This document shows, piece by piece, positions 8,023 to 12,596 of a stretch of 12,596 bases of DNA. Location: contig NWUY0300037327.1 in assembly GCA_004151065.3 (NCBI GenBank), forward strand, positions 1 through 12,596. The letters are read 5' to 3'. Each line of letters begins with the position of its first letter. Position 1 is the stretch's first letter. Both the position numbers and the translations under genes were made by a program. This stretch comes from Larix sibirica (Eukaryota > Streptophyta > Pinopsida > Pinales > Pinaceae). The notes beneath the pieces were generated by a model that ran no database searches, had not been told where the DNA came from, and worked only from the letters and a program-made list of their open reading frames with translations.

Positions 8023-8208
8023 GTGGCAAATTCAGAACTGTTTGGACTGCATTGGAGCATGATAGGCTAACAGTGTCACTCTTACCATTACATACAGATG
8101 ACGTGATTTAGTTATCATTGCTGTAACCTGTTTGATTAACTATAAATGCAACAGTTATTATGCTGTAAAAAGTTACAATACAGCTATTTAAATTATTAAT
8201 ATTCCACA

Positions 8209-8226
8209 ATATATATATATATATAT
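8209..8226. repeat. (AT)9 microsatellite
   Basis: Nine uninterrupted AT dinucleotides in AT-rich intergenic DNA; likely length-variable between individuals. Confidence 0.95.
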
Positions 8227-8521
8227 GGTTTTAAAATTGGCAATTTGGCATTAATTATCTAAGTTGGGCACATGGGAGATTTTAATTTTTCGCCATTATG
8301 TATTTTTAGCATTACCATGTGAAGAATGGCCTATTAAGATGACTGAAATTAGCTTTATTTACAATTATCCTTTTGGCAATTTTATCCAGTGTACAGCTTC
8401 GACACTGCTTTGTAGTATATGCAGTTGTGTAATATTAAATTGGTCCTGAGAATTTGCGCACTTGTGCTCTCTGGCATTCTCTTTTGTCCTCTTTATCTTT
8501 TGTTTGCTTTTATCACACACA

Positions 8522-8632
8522 CCTCCAGTTATAAGCTGTTTTATGGAGTCATCTCATTTCTACAGAGTTGTGACCCCACTTATGCCTCCAGTTATAAGCT
8601 GTTTTATGGGTTCATCTCATTTCTACAGAGTT
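8522..8632. repeat. 48-bp duplication at 63-bp spacing
   Basis: Copies at 8522-8569 and 8585-8632 begin CCTCCAGTTATAAGCTG and end TTCTACAGAGTT, with two mismatches (GGAGTC versus GGGTTC). The 15-bp spacer is GTGACCCCACTTATG. The period of 63 keeps an open frame intact, but I see no sign of real coding. Confidence 0.95.
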
Positions 8633-8894
8633 CTCTGAGCTCACATGTTATTAGACAGTATTCGGTACTGACTTTAGATAAGACTGGAGGGACTAGAAAC
8701 TCACATGGAGTTTGAGAATTGCATAATGTGACATGTCTTATTCAATGCTATTTGTGTTCAACTATAGTTGTATCTTACATACACTGCATTTCTGATGGAC
8801 TAATATTATCAAGAGGTCACATATTGATGATGCTAACTGTCATTTGTTATATTGGGATGCCATATTTTGACTTTTTTCCAGAGATCCTACAATC

Positions 8895-9230
8895 TTTTGA
8901 TCTCGATTACATCATTTTGCTTGGATTTTTAATGTTTATATAGGGACAAGATTGTCATTCGTCATGACAAAGGAAAAACACCCATTGCGCAAAACACATG
9001 GGTGCTTTTAGGCTTAACAAAACACATGTTCAAAGATGACTTCTCTGGGTGCTTTTTTGATCTAGATTACATCATTTTGCTTGTAACTTTTAATGTTTAT
9101 ATAGAAGCATATTAGATTGTCATTCATCGTGACGAAGGACAAATACCCATTGCCCAAGGTTAGCTATGCAGATTTTAGGCTTAACAAAACACATTTTCAA
9201 AGATTACTTCTCTAGATGCTTTTAAAGGTA
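8895..9230. repeat. R1 repeat, two tandem copies (~165-bp spacing)
   Basis: Copy 1 (about 8895-9056) and copy 2 (about 9055-9230) both start TTTTGATCT-GATTACATCA and TTAATGTTTATATAG, then TGTCATTC, GACAAAGGA or GACGAAGGA, CCCATTGC, TTTTAGGCTTAACAAAACAC and ACTTCTCT. Copy 1 has GCGCAAAACACATGGGTGC where copy 2 has the GCCCAAGGTTAGCTATGC segment also found in the later copies. Origin unknown; no terminal repeats or coding sequence are visible. Confidence 0.85.
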
Positions 9231-9936
9231 GATAAGTGGGTAATGTTGATAAAGTAAGATGGAAAATTTTCCTGATTTTTATTTTTTGGTTAATATCCAT
9301 CTCTGATTAATAGATTGACCAATGCCGTCTTAATTATTATTTTTAGTATATATACTATGTTATCAAGGGTGTGTTTTTGTACTGAGAAAAACCCTTTTGA
9401 GTTGTCTAATATCCATTGCTCAGAAGGTCTTATTATTATTTTTTGTAAGTGGGCATCATCCATTCTTCCTCCAAATTAGGGCAATTCATTCAAGATAAAT
9501 ACTCATGTTATCCAATTTTGCGGGTGGTACTATACGTTGTAGTGTTATACTATGCTAGCTGGGTTGGGCATTACTAGGGCAGTGATTACTTGCTCTAGAT
9601 GCTACCAGGCCAAAGGTTACTCAAGTTGGTGACAGTAGGCTAAATGGTATTGGGATCGAGAGTATATGGTGCATGTGCTTTACAAGTTTTTTGTTATGAT
9701 GATACAGTGGAAAGTTGCTTTGTACTTCTTTTGTCATAACTTTCAATAGGACAATGATTTCAAGCAACAACAAATGTTGGTAGGGTGTGTTAAGACATGC
9801 GAAGCACTACATGGGTGGGGGGCATAAGGCAGTACTATGCTGCAATTCTTAAGGAGGTGTGTTGCTTGGATTACTACGGTAGGAATTATTTGCGTGGCTT
9901 ATAGTGGGTCATATGGTACTAGGGTTGAGCATAAAT
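9231..9936. other. Non-coding spacer, no gene seen
   Basis: No open frame of note. It carries scattered degenerate motifs such as GCTGGGTTGGGCATTACTAG, GGTACTAGGGTTGAGCATA and GGTACTATGAG, hinting at older repeats, but I cannot define a unit. Confidence 0.5.
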
Positions 9937-10508
9937 AGTCTAGGCAATACTCTTGCTAGGTACTATGAGTGTTTGCCAAAGTAGAAACAGTGTGTTACAA
10001 TGTTAGGGTAAGTGTTACCAATTTGGTTCAAAGATGTGGGTGTCCATTGTAGCAACTATTGTCCCATAGCTTGATAAGAACAAGTGATTAAATATTGTTG
10101 CCGCTAGAGCCAACTGAGAAAATGTGTTGTGTATAACTTGCCTATTATAGCTAAGTATTGTCATTCATCATGACAAAGGACAAACACTCATTGCCCAAGG
10201 TTAGCTAGTCTAGGCAATACTCTTGCCCAAGGTTAGCTAGTCTAGGCAATACTCTTGCTAGGTACTATGAGTGTTTGCCAAAGTAGAAACAGTGTGTTAC
10301 AATGTTAGGGTAAGTATTACCAATTTGGTTCAAAGATGTGGGTGTCCATTGTAGCAACTATTGTCCCAAAGCTTGATAAGAACAAGTGATTAAATATTGT
10401 TGCCGCTAGAGCCAACTGAGAAAATGTGTTTTGTATAACTTGCCTATTATAGCTAAGTATTGTCATTCATCACGACAAAGGACAAACACCCATTGCCCAA
10501 GGTTAGCT
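9937..10508. repeat. 270-bp duplication (302-bp spacing) with a 32-bp deleted unit between copies
   Basis: Unit 1 is 9937-10206 and unit 2 is 10239-10508, both 270 bp, with five differences that I counted (about 98% identity). Between them, 10207-10238 consists of the first 20 bp of the unit (AGTCTAGGCAATACTCTTGC) joined to its last 12 bp (CCAAGGTTAGCT). This looks like a third unit with 238 bp removed at a shared TTGC. The last ~48 bp of each unit is the start of repeat R1. Confidence 0.95.
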
Positions 10509-10588
10509 ATGCAGATTTTAGGCTTAACAAAACACATGTTCAGAGATTACTTCTCTAGGTGCTTTTAAAGGTAGATATGTGGATAATG
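10461..10588. repeat. R1 repeat, distal copy
   Basis: From TGTCATTCATC through CCCATTGCCCAAGGTTAGCT, TTTTAGGCTTAACAAAACAC and GCTTTTAAAGGTAGATA to GTGGATAATG, this matches the copy at about 9118-9245 closely. A partial copy (10159-10206) sits at the end of the upstream 270-bp unit. The copia LTR begins a few bases further on. Confidence 0.85.
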
Positions 10589-10597
10589 TAGATTGGT

Positions 10598-10785
10598 TGT
10601 TGGAAACTTAATCCAGGATTATGGTTCCATTACCATTTGTAAATATTGTAAATAATTTTTGTTTCAGAATATGGAGTCTCTGTGAGAATCCAAAGAGCTT
10701 GTTGGAAGATGAAGGCCAACAGTCACATCATTTGTATAAATAAAGGATTTTGCATCAATAAAATTCATTCGGGAGTTATCTGACA
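10598..10785 (+). mobile_element. Putative 5' LTR of the copia element, ~188 bp
   Basis: Starts TGTTGGAAAC and ends ATCTGACA, two bases before the PBS. It contains TATAAATAAA at 10735-10744 and AATAAA at 10739-10744 and 10757-10762, the compact promoter plus poly(A) layout of short copia LTRs. The 3' LTR is not in the window, so the left boundary is inferred from the TG terminus only. The 5 bp upstream (TTGGT) would be one target-site copy. Confidence 0.55.
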
Positions 10786-10787
10786 AC

Positions 10788-10799
10788 TGGAGTCAGAGC
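10788..10799 (+). other. Primer binding site, tRNA-iMet-like, altered
   Basis: TGGAGTCAGAGC matches the common plant PBS TGGTATCAGAGC at 10 of 12 positions and starts 2 nt after the LTR end. The TA to AG change lies in the pairing region and may be decay or a family variant. Confidence 0.6.
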
Positions 10800-11751
10800 A
10801 ATAACTCCTATGCCTGCATGTCTGCTTGCCTGTCATTCTCCTGCCAGATTCTCTGCTTTGCTCAAGTGCTTTGTTTCCGCCAATTTTGTCTACTACAGTC
10901 GATTGTTCCATTCTCCCCAAGTTTGCAACCCTAACAAGTTGCCTCCTCTTCGTTACACTCTTTTGTTGTGAGTTGTTGAGACTCATCCATGCTTTGAGAC
11001 TCGTCCACTACATGAGATGTGAGACTCTTCCTTCTGTGAGATTCCTCAAAACTCCACACGAGCTTAACCTTAATTTTTGACTGCCAACGTTGAAGTTCCT
11101 GTTGCATACCTGGCTAGACTCTTTGTGACTCCTCTACCAGTCATATGTTACTCTCATCCATGCCTGGGTATTTCCCTCCATATATGCGTGAGACTCCATT
11201 CTTCTCTGCATGGGACTTGCGTGAGAATTCTTTCTCTCCATCTCTAGGAATTCTTGTGTTTCTTCTCTGCGTGGGAGATCTTCACGACCTGGTGCCTCCT
11301 CTTTGCATGGTTAATACTCACACATCAACCTCAAAATTAGGCGTGTCTCCAATTGGGCCTACGAACTCACCTCTTGTTTGCGTTCTGGATAAATGAAGCT
11401 AGTGAATCGAAGCTCGAGAATGAAAATGTGTGATCCAAGCTCAAGCTAAAGGGGTCTACATGCATGTGGTTGGGACAACCAGAACAAGATTTGGTTGTGC
11501 CTAGATCTGTTGGCAAGTTTCATGACCAACACACCAAGTCCCCTCTAGATCGTGAAGACCGGATTAGAGCCCTTCGCTAGATTGTTAAGCGGGATTTAGC
11601 ACTTTTGTTCCCAGAGATTGTGTCATGGTGCTGCTTGAAGATGCTCTTGTGGTGCAGACCTACGATTATGGAGCTTGTTGGAGCTGTAGTAAAACTGTGG
11701 CCTTCCTCATCAACAACTGTGTGAGGACTTGTGAACATGGAGCTATTCTAA
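10800..11751 (+). other. Copia leader region, no gene supported
   Basis: This long stretch between PBS and gag has open frames at 10826-11080 and 11145-11396, but their translations show no gag or other domain. It contains four degenerate copies of TGAGACTC followed by a TCC-type tail at about 10977, 10995, 11020 and 11037, spaced 17-25 bp. The rest shows nothing recognisable. Confidence 0.55.
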
Positions 11752-12596
11752 CGCTTTGTTGTTGAATCCACGAACTGCGTGGAGCTAGTGCAATCGCTGC
11801 TAAGTGAAGACCTAAGCCTAGACTATCCTGAGTGGTCAAGGAAGATCAAAGCCACATTCATCTACAATGATTTGTGGCATGGCATATGTGAAGGCACCAC
11901 CATTAAAATAGAGGTTAGTGTGACATTGAAAACTGATCCAAAGCCACCAACATCAGAGAAAGAACGAGAAATATGGCAGACTAAAGACAACAAGGCACTG
12001 GTGATAATCACTGCAACATTAAGTGAAGAGGTTAGTTAACACATACTGCCTACAACATCATGTTTTGAAGCCTTGAAAACATTGAAGGATTTGTATGACT
12101 CACATTCTGAAATGGAGGTGATTCAGTTGATGTTGAAACTGTTTAGTTCAAAAGTAAAGGATAATGATCCTATGATGGTTCCGTCTGAGATCAGAGCAAT
12201 CATGCATAAGATTCAAGCCTCGCCTTCGACACCCTAATGGAGAAGATTGTAAACATGGAGAAAGCGTTTGGAAAGAAGACCAGTGAGCCTACTGGAGAGA
12301 CCCTTAGCCTTGCCCAGAAAGAAAAGAACCAGTGAAAAGATCCTTCCAAGGGAGAAAGTGGGAAAAGAGGACGAGGAAGAAGAAACTTCAGAGGCAAGGA
12401 GGGTAGAAACAACCCAAGCATAAGATCAGATCTAAAGTCTAAGTGTTGTGGGAAGAATGGACATGAAGTAGGTTAGTGTTGGTCCCCTCGGGACTCCATC
12501 AAAGAAAGACATTACCAGAAGAAAGAAGATAAAAATAAGATCCAAGAGGCTGGTAAAGCTCTTAATTCTACTCATTGTATTGTTGCACATTGTAAT
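11752..12596 (+). pseudogene. Ty1/copia gag remnant with damaged zinc knuckle
   Basis: Gag forms the retrotransposon's virus-like particle. The first frame opens after TAA at 11749 and has no in-frame ATG before the conserved ELVQSLLSEDLSLDYPEWS; PTSEKEREIW and LSEEVS follow. A TAA at 12037-12039 interrupts it, after which HILPTTSCFEALKTLKDLYD and EIRAIMHKIQAS continue in the same frame to TAA at 12235. Gag then resumes in another frame at 12237 with MEKAFGKK, PTGETLSLAQKEKN and the Arg-rich KRGRGRRNFRGK. A TGA lies at 12333. The knuckle CCGKNGH (12444-12464) lacks the two residues usually between the first two Cys, and TAG at 12474 falls before its last Cys (12477). The abrupt jump at about 12220 suggests an internal deletion compared with typical copia gag. 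Confidence 0.87.

Larger units (their letters stand above)
7736..8044. repeat. Imperfect ~150-bp tandem duplication in the CSN4 3'UTR
   Basis: Copy 1 runs from about 7736 to 7880 and copy 2 from about 7886 to 8044. Shared blocks are CATTTGTGGTT, TTTAGAT, GTGGTGCT, TTCTGAAAACAAGCA, and AATAAA near the end. The offset grows from 150 to 164 bp because copy 2 has extra bases around GCTTTTTTGGCTTG. The copies are clearly diverged, so the duplication is not recent. Confidence 0.85.
7668..8045 (+). other. CSN4: CSN4 3' untranslated region (estimated extent)
   Basis: This region follows the TAA stop without coding potential and carries two AATAAA hexamers at 7853-7858 and 8017-8022, either of which could set the 3' end. 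The downstream limit is an estimate, because cleavage sites cannot be read from sequence alone. Confidence 0.6.
8045..8894. other. Intergenic AT-rich DNA, no gene supported
   Basis: Open frames at 8264-8449, 8419-8715 and 8719-8943 are hydrophobic and Cys/Phe-rich, as translated AT-rich non-coding DNA usually is, and match no family I know. The notable contents are the AT run and the 63-bp-period duplication listed separately. Confidence 0.6.
10598..12596 (+). mobile_element. Ty1/copia LTR retrotransposon, 5' part, decayed and cut by the window edge
   Basis: Order on the plus strand: short LTR (10598-10785), a tRNA-iMet-like primer binding site (10788-10799), a leader of about 950 nt, and gag with a zinc-knuckle remnant, running off the right edge as the protease would begin. 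The gag motifs PEWSRKIKATFIYNDLW and DLYDSHSEMEVIQLM belong to the plant copia gag (UBN2-type) family. Protease, integrase and RT are not visible, so copia assignment rests on gag and the short LTR with PBS. Stops and a frameshift show it is non-autonomous. Confidence 0.82.

Noticed and set aside
7882-8070. Open frame of 62 codons after CSN4.
   Set aside because: It lies inside the duplicated 3'UTR, is not matched by an open frame in the sister copy, and looks like chance.
8264-8943. Chain of plus-strand open frames suggesting a small membrane protein gene.
   Set aside because: Hydrophobic composition is expected from AT-rich DNA; there is no start context, no domain and one frame is a product of a local duplication.
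10664-10785. A terminal 3'UTR exon: TTTTGTTTCAG acceptor-like site followed by AATAAA signals.
   Set aside because: The adjacent TGACA end plus PBS-like TGGAGTCAGAGC and downstream copia gag make an LTR the better explanation.
12200-12421. Minus-strand open frame of 73 codons.
   Set aside because: It is the reverse complement of the Arg/Lys-rich copia gag segment, a shadow frame.
1-12596. A novel defence, CRISPR or biosynthetic system.
   Set aside because: No such genes or regularly spaced repeat arrays; the content is explained by CSN4, retroelement remnants, a SINE and local duplications.

Overview
This AT-rich window comes from a plant nuclear genome, most likely a seed plant with repeat-rich intergenic DNA and long introns. 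The evidence is a spliced gene with plant-type GT-AG introns, whose coding exons match COP9 signalosome subunit 4 (CSN4/COP8/FUS4), surrounded by decayed plant-type Ty3/gypsy and Ty1/copia LTR retrotransposons and a tRNA-derived SINE. I cannot name the species. Nothing looks prokaryotic: there are no operons, no ribosome-binding-site-led genes and no CRISPR.

Layout. (1) 1 to about 3.8 kb, minus strand: the 5' half of a decayed Ty3/gypsy element. From right to left it holds a putative LTR with a TATA box, a leader with a ~70-bp direct repeat, gag, a degenerate zinc knuckle, an aspartic protease, reverse transcriptase and RNase H. It runs off the left edge, so integrase is not seen. Stops, frameshifts, a mutated RNase H catalytic Asp and an 11-bp tandem duplication show it is dead. 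(2) 3.84-4.03 kb: a compact cluster of direct and inverted repeats next to the likely outer end of the gypsy LTR. (3) 4.03-8.05 kb, plus strand: the 3' end of CSN4, with three phase-0 coding exons (5078-5137, 7389-7448, 7593-7667). The 2.25-kb intron between the first two holds a SINE, and the 3'UTR carries a ~150-bp duplication with two AATAAA signals. Earlier CSN4 exons are not in the window. If the gene is intact, its preceding intron is longer than 5 kb and contains the antisense gypsy element. (4) 8.05-10.6 kb: non-coding DNA full of local duplications: an (AT)9 run, a 63-bp-period duplication, a repeat I call R1 present in four full or partial copies, and a 270-bp unit duplicated at ~98% identity around a 32-bp internally deleted unit. 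(5) 10.6 kb to the end, plus strand: the 5' end of a decayed Ty1/copia element, with a short LTR, an altered initiator-tRNA-type primer binding site, a long leader, and a gag broken by stops, a frameshift and a damaged zinc knuckle.

The only plausibly working gene is CSN4, a structural subunit of the COP9 signalosome, which removes NEDD8/RUB1 from cullin-RING ubiquitin ligases. Everything else is mobile-element debris or sequence produced by local duplication. I found no convincing new biological system. The most unusual items are the duplicated poly(A) region of CSN4, the nested direct/inverted repeat at 3.84-4.03 kb and the deletion-bearing duplication at 9.94-10.51 kb.
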